From NCBI GenBank assembly GCA_023664725.1, contig JAMPFA010000002.1:198588-232234 (forward strand): DNA of 33,647 nucleotides, given 5' to 3'. The position numbers and the translations under genes were made by a program. Positions 8,775-17,145 of this stretch are shown here, piece by piece (position 1 is the first letter of the stretch; each line of letters opens with the position of its first letter). The notes beneath the pieces were generated by a model. That model had not been told where the DNA came from and did no database searches. It saw nothing but the letters and a program-made list of their open reading frames with translations. This DNA is from Roseburia sp. (GTDB lineage Bacteria; Bacillota; Clostridia; Lachnospirales; Lachnospiraceae).

Positions 8775-10316
8775 ATGAGAACAAGTGGAATTTTAATGCA
8801 TATTTCCTCACTTCCTTCCGAGTACGGGATAGGGACTATGGGAAAAGAAGCCAGGAAATTTGTGGATTTTCTTGTGAAAGCGGGACAGACATATTGGCAG
8901 ATTCTGCCGATTTGTCCCACCAGCTATGGGGATTCCCCCTACCAGTCTTTTTCCAGCCTGGCTGGAAATCCATATTTTATTGATTTGGAACTTCTCTGTA
9001 AGCAGAAGCTTTTGACGGAAAAGGAGTGCAGATCCTATAAGTGGGGTTCAAAGCAGACAGAAGTAGATTATGGCATTATGTATGAGAACCGTTATGACCT
9101 TTTAAAGAAGGCATATGCCCGTTTTATAAAAAGAATGCCCCGGGATTTTGATGATTTCTGTGAGAAGGAAAAAGGCTGGCTTGAGGATTATGTGCTGTTT
9201 ATGGCGCTAAAGGATGCCAACGATGGTGCGGCATGGTCCCAGTGGGACAGCGCATACCGTTTTCGCAAGGAGGAGGCTATTGCAGACGCAAAGGAAACTT
9301 ATGCTAAGGAAATGCAGTTTTACCGGATGCTCCAGTATCTGTTTTTCAAACAGTGGCGCAGCTTGAAGGAGTATGCGAACAAAAAGGGCATTAAGATTAT
9401 CGGGGATGTGCCGATCTATGTGGCGGGAGACAGCGCAGATGTATGGGCGAACCCGGGGCAGTTTTATCTGGACGCAGATTTAAATCCCATCGAGGTGGCA
9501 GGTTGCCCGCCGGATGCTTTTTCTGAGGATGGACAGTTGTGGGGCAATCCGCTGTTTCGCTGGGATGTGATGAAAAAGGACGGCTATGCATGGTGGACGG
9601 GCCGCATCCGTGCCATGTCGGAACTTTACGATGTTGTTCGAATTGACCATTTCCGGGGATTTGATTCCTATTATGCCATTCCCGCAGAGGATGACACCGC
9701 CAAAAACGGGAAATGGAAAAAAGGTCCAGGAATGGAGCTTTTTGAGGTTTTAGAGAAGAAGCTTGGAAAATTAAATATTATTGTGGAAGATCTGGGATTT
9801 TTGACGCCTTCTGTATTAAAGCTGGTGAAAGATTCCGGTTTCCCAGGGATGAAGCTGATCCAGTTTGCCTTTGACACCAGGGAGGAGAGTGATTATCTTC
9901 CGCATAATTACCAGAGCCACAGCGTGGTTTACACGGGAACCCATGACAATGATACGATTCTCGGCTGGATGAAGACTGCTCCCAGGGAGAGCGTAAATTT
10001 TGCAAAGCGCTATTTTAACATGACAAAAGAGGAAGGGTATAACTGGGGCATGATGCGCGGGGCATGGGCAAGCGTCAGTGACCTTGCAGTAGTGCCCATG
10101 CAGGATATTTTAGGATTAGGCGGGAAAGCCAGGATGAATACGCCTTCCACTTTAGGATGCAACTGGAAATGGCGGGCGAAAAAGGATGCCATCACCCCGC
10201 AGCTTGCATCTAAGGTGCGAAAGTATATGAGGATCTATGGCAGAGATCGTGTGGATGAGAAAAAGGCTGCTCCAAAGGATTCCAAGGAGGCAGAGAAAAC
10301 GAAGATAAGTGAATAG
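8775..10316 (+). CDS. malQ: 4-alpha-glucanotransferase (amylomaltase) MalQ
   Basis: This GH77 enzyme rearranges malto-oligosaccharides in the cytoplasm, releasing glucose and building longer chains for phosphorylase. At 513 aa it is of normal size for the family. The N-terminus GILMHISSLPSEYGIG is diagnostic. The catalytic residues are visible: nucleophile Asp291 in VVRIDHFRGF, acid/base Glu338 in IIVEDLG and the transition-state Asp391 in TGTHDND. The C-terminal tail after about residue 487 is lysine- and glutamate-rich and probably disordered. AGGAG lies upstream of the ATG. It is the last gene of the sugar operon, followed by a strong terminator, and supports alpha-glucans as the transported substrate. 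Confidence 0.96.
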   Translation: MRTSGILMHISSLPSEYGIGTMGKEARKFVDFLVKAGQTYWQILPICPTSYGDSPYQSFSSLAGNPYFIDLELLCKQKLLTEKECRSYKWGSKQTEVDYGIMYENRYDLLKKAYARFIKRMPRDFDDFCEKEKGWLEDYVLFMALKDANDGAAWSQWDSAYRFRKEEAIADAKETYAKEMQFYRMLQYLFFKQWRSLKEYANKKGIKIIGDVPIYVAGDSADVWANPGQFYLDADLNPIEVAGCPPDAFSEDGQLWGNPLFRWDVMKKDGYAWWTGRIRAMSELYDVVRIDHFRGFDSYYAIPAEDDTAKNGKWKKGPGMELFEVLEKKLGKLNIIVEDLGFLTPSVLKLVKDSGFPGMKLIQFAFDTREESDYLPHNYQSHSVVYTGTHDNDTILGWMKTAPRESVNFAKRYFNMTKEEGYNWGMMRGAWASVSDLAVVPMQDILGLGGKARMNTPSTLGCNWKWRAKKDAITPQLASKVRKYMRIYGRDRVDEKKAAPKDSKEAEKTKISE

Positions 10317-10326
10317 ACAGACAAAA

Positions 10327-10368
10327 GATCCACCCATTTGTGTCCAGACATATGGGTGGGTCTTTTTT
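10327..10368 (+). terminator. Rho-independent terminator after malQ
   Basis: GATCCACCCAT pairs with ATGGGTGGGTC (11 bp with one G-U) around a 13-base loop and is followed by six T. It closes the sugar operon. Confidence 0.9.
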
Positions 10369-10389
10369 ACTATTTGGGGAAATCCAATA

Positions 10390-10418
10390 TTGAATTATGC
10401 CCTAAAGTCGAGTATAAT
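10390..10418 (+). promoter_or_regulatory. Promoter of the response regulator / kinase genes
   Basis: TTGAAT (10390-10395), a 17-bp spacer and a perfect TATAAT (10413-10418) make a strong housekeeping-type promoter. It leaves a leader of roughly 50 bases before the ATG at 10478, with GGGAGG near 10460. Confidence 0.85.
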
Positions 10419-10477
10419 ATTTCCTATATGGTTATGTAACTCGTGAATACGGGAGGATTGGGAGGTAAGGATATCGT

Positions 10478-11350
10478 ATGAAACGGAAGATACTATTAAG
10501 TGGCAGCAACCGGACGCTGATGAACGACTTTTTTACTCAGATGGAGTTTACATTTGAGTGTATGATCACATCGGAGCGTTGGGATGATGCCCAGTGTCAT
10601 ATCAAGTATTTTCAGCCGGATTTGATGGTATTTTGTCTCTGGAAGGAGACAAAAAGTGTGTTAAACAATGCGGCAAGGCTGAAATTTTTACTCTCAGATA
10701 AGGATATACCGGTGGTGATTATCGGAGACAAGCAGGATTGCATAGACTTTAACAAGGCAGTTCCAGGGATGTCATCGGAGGAGATGTACCGTCCTATTCC
10801 GGTAAAGGAGATTGAGCGGAAGCTGACAAGCTTCTTGGATAAGAGGGATAAGCAGAAACAGATTGTGGAGGAGGCCATGAGAGTGCCGAAGAGGGAGGAA
10901 GAGCCGGAACCGGAGGATTTCTCAGAGTTTCTCTTCGATATTCCGGAGATGCCTATTCCGGAGGCGATGATGCCGGAGGAGCCGGAGGGACAGAAACATA
11001 TTCTTATTGTAGATGACGATGCAAGTATGCTGCGCATGATGAAAAATTATCTCAGTGAGGATTATCATGTGGCAACTGCCATCAGTGGGAAGGTTGCACT
11101 GAAATTCCTGGAGACAAAGCATACAGATCTGGTACTTTTGGACTATGAAATGCCGGGGGAGAACGGGGCCGATGTGTTAGCGGAAATCCGGAGCAATCCG
11201 GGATTAAAAGACCTTCCGGTTATTTTTTTGACAGGTGTTACAGACAGAGGAAAAATTGAGCAGGTACTCAGCAACAATATTCAGGGGTATCTCTTAAAGC
11301 CTATTAATGTTGAGCGGCTTTCTGATACGATTGTAGGTCTGTTACACTGA
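10478..11350 (+). CDS. Two-receiver response regulator: degenerate N-terminal REC plus canonical C-terminal REC
   Basis: A 290-aa protein with no DNA-binding or enzymatic output domain. Residues about 174-290 form a classical receiver: acidic pair Asp179/Asp180, phospho-acceptor Asp222 in LVLLDYEMPG, Thr252 in FLTG and Lys274 in LLKPI. Residues about 1-120 look like a second receiver that has lost its chemistry. PDLMVFCLW aligns with the acceptor strand and places Cys53 at the Asp position, while YRPIPV has Arg105 in place of the Lys. A Pro/Glu-rich linker (about 135-172) joins them. The gene is 17 bp upstream of a hybrid histidine kinase, so it is likely a phosphoryl acceptor or relay partner for it. 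The output is unknown. Confidence 0.85.
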   Translation: MKRKILLSGSNRTLMNDFFTQMEFTFECMITSERWDDAQCHIKYFQPDLMVFCLWKETKSVLNNAARLKFLLSDKDIPVVIIGDKQDCIDFNKAVPGMSSEEMYRPIPVKEIERKLTSFLDKRDKQKQIVEEAMRVPKREEEPEPEDFSEFLFDIPEMPIPEAMMPEEPEGQKHILIVDDDASMLRMMKNYLSEDYHVATAISGKVALKFLETKHTDLVLLDYEMPGENGADVLAEIRSNPGLKDLPVIFLTGVTDRGKIEQVLSNNIQGYLLKPINVERLSDTIVGLLH

Positions 11351-11367
11351 GAAAACGAGGTAATCAT

Positions 11368-14046
11368 ATGGAAAATGAATTGTATCTCACAGAATTGATT
11401 GACAGGGAAGTGCTGCAGCGGATTCAGAACGCATTTTCCGATATGACGGGGATGGCAGCGCTTACTACAGATAAAGACGGGGTTCCGGTGACGGAGGGTT
11501 CCCACTTTACCGATTTTTGTATGAATTACACCAGACAGTCGGAGCTTGGCTGCCGCAGATGTGAGTACTGTGATAAACGGGGAGCAGAGCTTGCCATGGA
11601 AAAAGGAACTTTCAGTACATATATCTGCCATGCGGGGCTTGTGGACTTTGCAGCTCCTATTATGGCCAATGATCAGCTGGTGGGGAGTTTTATCGGCGGG
11701 CAGGTTCTGCTCCATGAGTTGAGTGAGGAAAAGGTGCGGAAACTGGCTTCTGACTTAAAGATTGATGCAAAAGAGTATCTGGCTGCGTCGAAAAAGGTAC
11801 CTGTGCTGGAAAAACATCATATTGAGAAAGCGGCTCATTTTCTGGCTGTCATAACAGAAGTGCTCTCTGATATGGCCTACACCAGGCATCAGCTTATGGT
11901 GGGAAATGAGGAAGTGGAGAAGGCGATCAAGATGAAGTCTGATTTTGTGGCAAACATGAGCCATGAGATCAGGACGCCTATGAATGCGGTGATTGGTATG
12001 GCGGAGATGGCGCTGAGGGAAGATCTGCCCATTGCGGCCAGAGAGTATATCGCTCAGATTAAGTCTTCCGGCCAGACACTTTTAACCATTGTCAATGATA
12101 TCCTGGACTTTTCCAAAATTGAGTCCGGCAAGTTAAGTGTCATAGAGGAGGAGTACGAGCCATTATCCATCTTAAATGATGTGATCGGCATTATCTTAAA
12201 CCGCATCGGAAATAAAAACCTGGAGCTTACCATCGATATGCCGCTGGAGTTGCCCTATGAGCTTTACGGGGACAGCAACCGGATTAAGCAGATTATTGTA
12301 AATCTGATGAACAATGCCGTGAAGTTTACAGCGGGCGGAGAGGTTCACTTAAGCGTGGAGTGTGAGCCTGCCAGCGAGGATATGGTTTTGTTGAAGATGG
12401 CTGTCACAGATACGGGACAGGGAATAAAGAAAGCCGATTTGGGCAAACTATTCCAGTCCTTCCAGCAGGTGGACAGCAAGAGAAACCGAAATGTGGAGGG
12501 AACAGGCTTAGGCCTTGCCATTTCAAAGCAGCTCCTTACGTTGATGAACGGAAATATCAGTGTGGAGAGCGTATACGAGAAAGGCAGTACTTTCCGGTTT
12601 GAACTGCCCCAGAAGATTGTCACCCGGAAACCTTCGATTCCCCAGGTAGAAAAGACCATGTCTGTGGGAAATCTGGTGGCAAACACCTATATACGGGAGC
12701 AGTTGAAGAGGGATACAGCAAAATTTGGTGTAGAGTATTGGGAGCTTACCCAGGATGAGCTGGAGGAGAGCAAGATTGATTTTCTCTTTATGGAAAAGCC
12801 CCAGTTTTCTGAGAAAGTGGAAAGTTATCTCCAGCGCCATCCCAGTGTGACGGGAGTTCTGCTGGTGAAATTCAGTGACAAAATCCAGCCCAGCTTAAGC
12901 AATATAAGAGTGGTATCAAAACCCCTCTATGCCCTTAATCTGTCGGCAATCTTAAACGACCAGGATGTCATTGAAATCCAGGAGGGCATGACGGCAGATG
13001 ATGTGAATTTTGTTGCACCGGAGGCACAGATCCTCATTGTGGATGACAATGCCATCAACCTGACAGTGGCGGAAGGGCTTTTGGAGCCTTTGCATATGAA
13101 GATTGACACTGCGTTAAGCGGAAAAGAGGCAATCTCGCTGATTTCCGGCAAGCATTATGATCTGGTGTTTATGGACCACATGATGCCGGAGGTGGACGGC
13201 GTGGAGACCACCCATATTATCCGGCGGTTTTATGATGACTACAAGGACGTGCCGATTATCGCCCTGACGGCAAATGCAGTGGGAGGTACGAAAGAGATGC
13301 TGGTGCGGGAGGGTATGAACGATTTTGTGCCAAAACCCATTGAGATGCGTGTCATCTGCGCCAAGTTAAAACAGTGGCTTCCTGCGGAAAAGATCAAGCG
13401 GCGGGAAGAGGGGGATATCGTGCCTGTGAAGCAGGGGGCAGACGCAGAGGAGAAAAATATTGAGATTGAGGGCCTGGATGTGAATGCAGCTCTTTCCCTT
13501 GTGGGAAGCAAAAAGTTGTTTTTTGCAGTGCTCAAGGATTATTATCTTGCCATTGACAAGAAGAGTGCAATGATCAAAGAATACGAGACCCAGGAGAAGA
13601 TCAAGGATTACACTATTGAAGTCCATGCATTAAAAAGTGCATCCAGACAGATTGGAGCAATGGAGCTTGCGCAGAAAGCAGAGCGCATGGAAAATGCGGG
13701 CAATGCCGGGGATGTGCAGCTGATCCACCAGTGTACCGACGAAGTGGTAAGCCAATATCGCTGGTATAAAGGTATTCTGGCGCCTTATTTTGAGGAGCCG
13801 GAGGAAAATCAGGACAGCGGTCTGGAGTTCACACAGGAAATTTTGACAGAACAGACGGAAAAGATGCGTGAGGCGTTGGATGAGCTGGACAGCGACATGA
13901 TGGAGGAAGTGGTTGCCGACCTGGCAAAATATCAGCTTGTGGATCGGCACAGGGAATTGTTTGTAAAACTAAAAAGCGCTGTGCAGGATATCGATACGGA
14001 AACTTGTGAGGCAATTTTGAATGCCTGGGGCAAAATTGAGTGGTAG
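11368..14046 (+). CDS. Soluble PocR-domain hybrid histidine kinase with REC and HPt domains
   Basis: An 892-aa kinase with no membrane segment, so it senses something inside the cell. Residues about 5-170 are a PocR sensory domain with Cys51, the CRRCEYC cluster (62-68), Cys87 in ICHAGLVDF and GGQVLL (110-115). The kinase core has SHEIRTPMNAVIG (His199), an N-box with Asn312/Asn316, DTGQG (348-352) and GTGLGL (378-383). Residues about 420-545 resemble a degraded receiver. A true receiver follows (Asp559/560, Asp603, Thr634, Lys656), then an HPt domain (His753 in EVHALKSAS). A further helical tail of about 75 residues is unassigned. GAGGTAAT precedes the ATG. The ligand is unknown. PocR domains are predicted small-molecule sensors, so a sugar-related or glycolytic metabolite is possible given malQ and pyk on either side. 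Confidence 0.88.
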   Translation: MENELYLTELIDREVLQRIQNAFSDMTGMAALTTDKDGVPVTEGSHFTDFCMNYTRQSELGCRRCEYCDKRGAELAMEKGTFSTYICHAGLVDFAAPIMANDQLVGSFIGGQVLLHELSEEKVRKLASDLKIDAKEYLAASKKVPVLEKHHIEKAAHFLAVITEVLSDMAYTRHQLMVGNEEVEKAIKMKSDFVANMSHEIRTPMNAVIGMAEMALREDLPIAAREYIAQIKSSGQTLLTIVNDILDFSKIESGKLSVIEEEYEPLSILNDVIGIILNRIGNKNLELTIDMPLELPYELYGDSNRIKQIIVNLMNNAVKFTAGGEVHLSVECEPASEDMVLLKMAVTDTGQGIKKADLGKLFQSFQQVDSKRNRNVEGTGLGLAISKQLLTLMNGNISVESVYEKGSTFRFELPQKIVTRKPSIPQVEKTMSVGNLVANTYIREQLKRDTAKFGVEYWELTQDELEESKIDFLFMEKPQFSEKVESYLQRHPSVTGVLLVKFSDKIQPSLSNIRVVSKPLYALNLSAILNDQDVIEIQEGMTADDVNFVAPEAQILIVDDNAINLTVAEGLLEPLHMKIDTALSGKEAISLISGKHYDLVFMDHMMPEVDGVETTHIIRRFYDDYKDVPIIALTANAVGGTKEMLVREGMNDFVPKPIEMRVICAKLKQWLPAEKIKRREEGDIVPVKQGADAEEKNIEIEGLDVNAALSLVGSKKLFFAVLKDYYLAIDKKSAMIKEYETQEKIKDYTIEVHALKSASRQIGAMELAQKAERMENAGNAGDVQLIHQCTDEVVSQYRWYKGILAPYFEEPEENQDSGLEFTQEILTEQTEKMREALDELDSDMMEEVVADLAKYQLVDRHRELFVKLKSAVQDIDTETCEAILNAWGKIEW

Positions 14047-14061
14047 AAGGAGTTAAAAAGG

Positions 14062-15477
14062 ATGCGGAAAACAAAAATCGTGTGTACACTTGGACCGGCT
14101 ACGGACAGAGAAGATGTGCTGGAGCAGCTGATCATAAAAGGCATGAATGTGGCAAGGTTTAATTTTTCCCATGGAGATTATGAAGAGCATAAAGCCAGGA
14201 TGGATAAGGTGAAGGAGCTTCGGGCAAAGCATAACAGGCAGACGGCCATTATGCTCGATACCAAAGGACCGGAGATCCGTCTGGGAGTTTTTGCGGAGGG
14301 AGAGATTTTTTTAGAGGAAAACCAGACCTTTACACTCTACTGTGAAGAGCATCCCGGGGATAAAAACGGCGTATCTGTGACTTATCCGGATTTGTGCCAG
14401 GACGTGTCAGAGGGGAACACAATTCTCATTGATGACGGTCTGGTGGAGATGCGGGTAGAAAAGATAGAAGGAAAAGCGATAGTCTGTCTTGTAAAAAACG
14501 GAGGAAAGATTTCCAGCCGCAAAGGAGTCAATGTGCCCAATGTCAAATTGTCCATGCCTTTCCTGAGTGATAAAGATAAGGAAGACATTCTCTTTGGAAT
14601 AAAACAGGATGTGGATTTTGTGGCGGCATCCTTTGTCCGCAGGGCAGATGACGTAAATAAGATGCGCAAGTACTTAAATGACCACGGCGGGTATGATATC
14701 CATATCATCGCAAAGATTGAGAATATGGAAGGCGTGGAAAATATCGACGATATCTTAGAGGCGGCAGAGGGCGTTATGGTAGCCAGAGGGGACATGGGGG
14801 TGGAGATCCCCTATGAGGAAGTTCCCGTGATCCAGAAAAGGATCATAAAAAAAGGTGTGAATCTGGGAAAACAGATCATAACAGCCACTCAGATGCTTGA
14901 CTCTATGATGAAAAATCCAAGGCCCACCAGGGCAGAGACCACGGATGTGGCAAATGCCATCTATGACGGAACCGGAGCAATTATGCTTTCCGGGGAGACT
15001 GCTGCAGGGCTTTACCCGGTGGAGTCTTTACTTACCATGGTGAGGATTGCTGACAGGACGGAGCAGGATATCGATTATAGAAAACGTTTCTTTGCAAGGG
15101 AGAGGAAGGCGAATCCCGATGTGACAGATGCAATCTGCCATGCCACCTGCACAACAGCCCATGATTTAAACGCCAAGGCCATCGTGACGGTGACAAAGAG
15201 CGGATATTCTGCCAGAAATGTGGCAAAATATTGTCCGGCATGTGATATTATCTGCGGCACTACAGATGAGAAGGTGGCAAGGCAGATTGGCATGGTATGG
15301 GGTACTACCCCCATGATGTTGAAAAATCAGAGGGATGTGTTTGATCTGTTTGACCATGCCTTAGAAAAGGCAGCAGAGGAGGGATATCTCTCGAAAGGGG
15401 ATATGACAGTGATCACCTCCGGCGTTCCCATTGGGGTGTCAGGAACCACCAATATGATAAAAGTGCAGGTAGTATAA
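14062..15477 (+). CDS. pyk: Pyruvate kinase
   Basis: Catalyses the last ATP-forming step of glycolysis, phosphoenolpyruvate to pyruvate. Motifs: ARFNFSHG (31-38, substrate Arg32), MLDTKGPEIR (64-73), the active-site IIAKIEN with Lys218 and Glu220, ARGDMGVEIP (241-250, Asp244 metal ligand) and IITATQMLDSM. The 471-aa length is the short form, without the extra C-terminal phosphohistidine-like domain of Bacillus enzymes. AAGGAG precedes the ATG, only 15 bp after the kinase gene and without a terminator, so it is probably cotranscribed with the signalling pair at 10478-14046. The hairpin at 15503-15561 would terminate its transcript. Confidence 0.96.
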   Translation: MRKTKIVCTLGPATDREDVLEQLIIKGMNVARFNFSHGDYEEHKARMDKVKELRAKHNRQTAIMLDTKGPEIRLGVFAEGEIFLEENQTFTLYCEEHPGDKNGVSVTYPDLCQDVSEGNTILIDDGLVEMRVEKIEGKAIVCLVKNGGKISSRKGVNVPNVKLSMPFLSDKDKEDILFGIKQDVDFVAASFVRRADDVNKMRKYLNDHGGYDIHIIAKIENMEGVENIDDILEAAEGVMVARGDMGVEIPYEEVPVIQKRIIKKGVNLGKQIITATQMLDSMMKNPRPTRAETTDVANAIYDGTGAIMLSGETAAGLYPVESLLTMVRIADRTEQDIDYRKRFFARERKANPDVTDAICHATCTTAHDLNAKAIVTVTKSGYSARNVAKYCPACDIICGTTDEKVARQIGMVWGTTPMMLKNQRDVFDLFDHALEKAAEEGYLSKGDMTVITSGVPIGVSGTTNMIKVQVV

Positions 15478-15489
15478 ACGATAATGCAG

Positions 15490-15517
15490 GAATAAAAAAA
15501 ATCCCTTTTCATACAAT
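15490..15517 (+). promoter_or_regulatory. Probable sigma-E promoter of spoIVA
   Basis: CATACAAT (15510-15517) matches the sigma-E -10 consensus, and GAATAAA (15490-15496), 13 bp upstream, fits the loose -35 element. spoIVA is a known mother-cell sigma-E gene in Bacillus. The predicted start near 15524 lies inside the loop of the hairpin at 15503-15553. Confidence 0.6.
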
Positions 15518-15561
15518 GTAGAAAGGTTTCTTTACTACATTGCAGGAAAGGGGTATTTTTT
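15503..15561 (+). terminator. Terminator-like hairpin between pyk and spoIVA overlapping the spoIVA promoter and RBS
   Basis: CCCTTTTC pairs with GAAAGGGG (one G-U) and, inside it, CAATGTAG pairs perfectly with CTACATTG, with short internal loops and a 13-base end loop. TATTTTTT follows and runs directly into the spoIVA ATG. The 3' arm contains AGGAAAGGGG, the only plausible spoIVA Shine-Dalgarno. The hairpin can therefore end pyk transcription and hide the ribosome site in any read-through RNA. Confidence 0.75.
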
Positions 15562-17058
15562 ATGGAGATGTCGGCAGTAAATAAAGATAAAGAGTTTCAT
15601 CTTTACCGTGACATACAGGAAAGAACAGACGGGGAAATCTATATCGGTGTGGTAGGGCCGGTGCGGACGGGAAAATCTACTTTTATCAAACGTTTTATGG
15701 ACATTATGGTGCTTCCTTTTATGGAGGACGAAAATGCCAAGACAAGGACTGTGGATGAGCTGCCTCAGTCCGCCCAGGGAAAGACCATCATGACCACGGA
15801 ACCAAAATTTATCCCCAAGGACGCAGCAAAAATCCGTCTGGAGGGGGATACGGAAGTGAAAGTGCGGCTCATTGACTGTGTGGGCTACATGGTGGATGGA
15901 GCTTCCGGCCATATGGAGGGCAATAACAAACGGATGGTGAAAACGCCCTGGTTTGATTATGAGATTCCCTTTGTAGATGCAGCTTCCATCGGAACCCAGA
16001 AGGTCATCAAAGAACATTCCACCATCGGTATTGTAGTGACGGCAGACGGTTCTTTTGGGGAGCTCACCAGGGAGAATTATATTCCGGCGGAGGAAAAGAC
16101 GGTGGAGGAGTTAAAATCCATTGGCAAGCCCTTTGTCATTGTCCTGAACTCAGAAAAGCCTTTCAGCGATGAGACCACAAGGCTGGTGCAGAAAATGACG
16201 GAGAAATATGCCACACCGGTGATCCCGGTAAACTGCCAGCAGCTTAGAAAAGATGATATCGGAAAGATTTTGGAGAGTATCCTCTATGAGTTCCCCATTG
16301 TGAAAATGGAATTTTTTATTCCAAAGTGGGCGGAGATGCTTCCCATGGACAATCGGATGAAACAGAGTATGGTGGAGACGGCAGGGAATATCCTGAACTT
16401 AGTCACCCAGGCAAAAGATATCAGCATGATCCAAAAACCAGAGGACGCAGAGTACATATCAGACATCCATCTGGATAAGATCGACCTGGCAAAAGGGCTT
16501 TTAAAGATAAAAATGGAGATGGACGACAAATATTATTATGAGAATATCAGCGAGCTCACCGGGGTGCCCATTCAGGGGGAGTATCAGCTGATCTCTCTGG
16601 TAAAAGAGCTTTCCGGGCGGAAAAATGCTTACGAGAAAGTGGCGGATGCAGTAAGCGCTGTGCAGATGAAAGGCTACGGGGTGATCCATCCCCAGCTTAC
16701 GGATATCACATTGGAGGAGCCGGAGTTGATCCGCCATGGCAATAAATTCGGGGTAAAGTTGAAAGCCACGTCTCCCTCCATACATCTGATCCGGGCCAAT
16801 ATCGAGACGGAGATTGCCCCCATCGTGGGAAGCGAAGAGCAGGCCAAGGATCTCATCGACTATATCAAGGAGGGGCAGAATACGCCGAACGGCGTGTGGG
16901 ATACCAATATTTTCGGAAAGTCTGTAGGGGAGCTGATGGAGGATGGCATACGGAGTAAAATTGCCATGATGGATGACGAGTGCCAGATGAAGCTTCAGGA
17001 TACCATGCAGAAGATCGTCAATGACAGCAGCGGCGGGTTGGTGTGTATTATTATTTAG
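15562..17058 (+). CDS. spoIVA: Stage IV sporulation protein A, spore coat morphogenetic ATPase
   Basis: SpoIVA polymerises on the outer forespore surface using ATP and forms the base layer on which the coat assembles. The 498-aa length is close to the Bacillus protein. The Walker A motif is GPVRTGKST (32-40, Lys38), followed by GTPase-like features (LIDCVGYMVDG and VLNSEKPF). The C-terminus GGLVCIII matches the hydrophobic end that anchors the protein to SpoVM and the membrane. ATG 15562 lies 8 bases after AGGAAAGGGG; ATG 15568 is a possible alternative. A sigma-E-like promoter and an overlapping hairpin precede it. It converges with the gene at 17146-17730. Confidence 0.97.
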   Translation: MEMSAVNKDKEFHLYRDIQERTDGEIYIGVVGPVRTGKSTFIKRFMDIMVLPFMEDENAKTRTVDELPQSAQGKTIMTTEPKFIPKDAAKIRLEGDTEVKVRLIDCVGYMVDGASGHMEGNNKRMVKTPWFDYEIPFVDAASIGTQKVIKEHSTIGIVVTADGSFGELTRENYIPAEEKTVEELKSIGKPFVIVLNSEKPFSDETTRLVQKMTEKYATPVIPVNCQQLRKDDIGKILESILYEFPIVKMEFFIPKWAEMLPMDNRMKQSMVETAGNILNLVTQAKDISMIQKPEDAEYISDIHLDKIDLAKGLLKIKMEMDDKYYYENISELTGVPIQGEYQLISLVKELSGRKNAYEKVADAVSAVQMKGYGVIHPQLTDITLEEPELIRHGNKFGVKLKATSPSIHLIRANIETEIAPIVGSEEQAKDLIDYIKEGQNTPNGVWDTNIFGKSVGELMEDGIRSKIAMMDDECQMKLQDTMQKIVNDSSGGLVCIII

Positions 17059-17066
17059 TAAAGATG

Positions 17067-17104
17067 AAAAAGGGGAAGCGGTTACTGCCAACTGCTTCCC
17101 TTTC
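17067..17104. terminator. Bidirectional terminator between convergent genes
   Basis: AAAGGGGAAGCGGTT and AACTGCTTCCCTTT form a long stem (two G-U or mismatched positions) around ACTGCC. Read on the - strand the stem is followed by five T, and on the + strand by TTTC. It can serve both spoIVA and the converging gene, best for the - strand. Confidence 0.75.
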
Positions 17105-17145
17105 AAATTAAAGTTTAATGAATTTACTTGGTATTGTCTGGGCAT

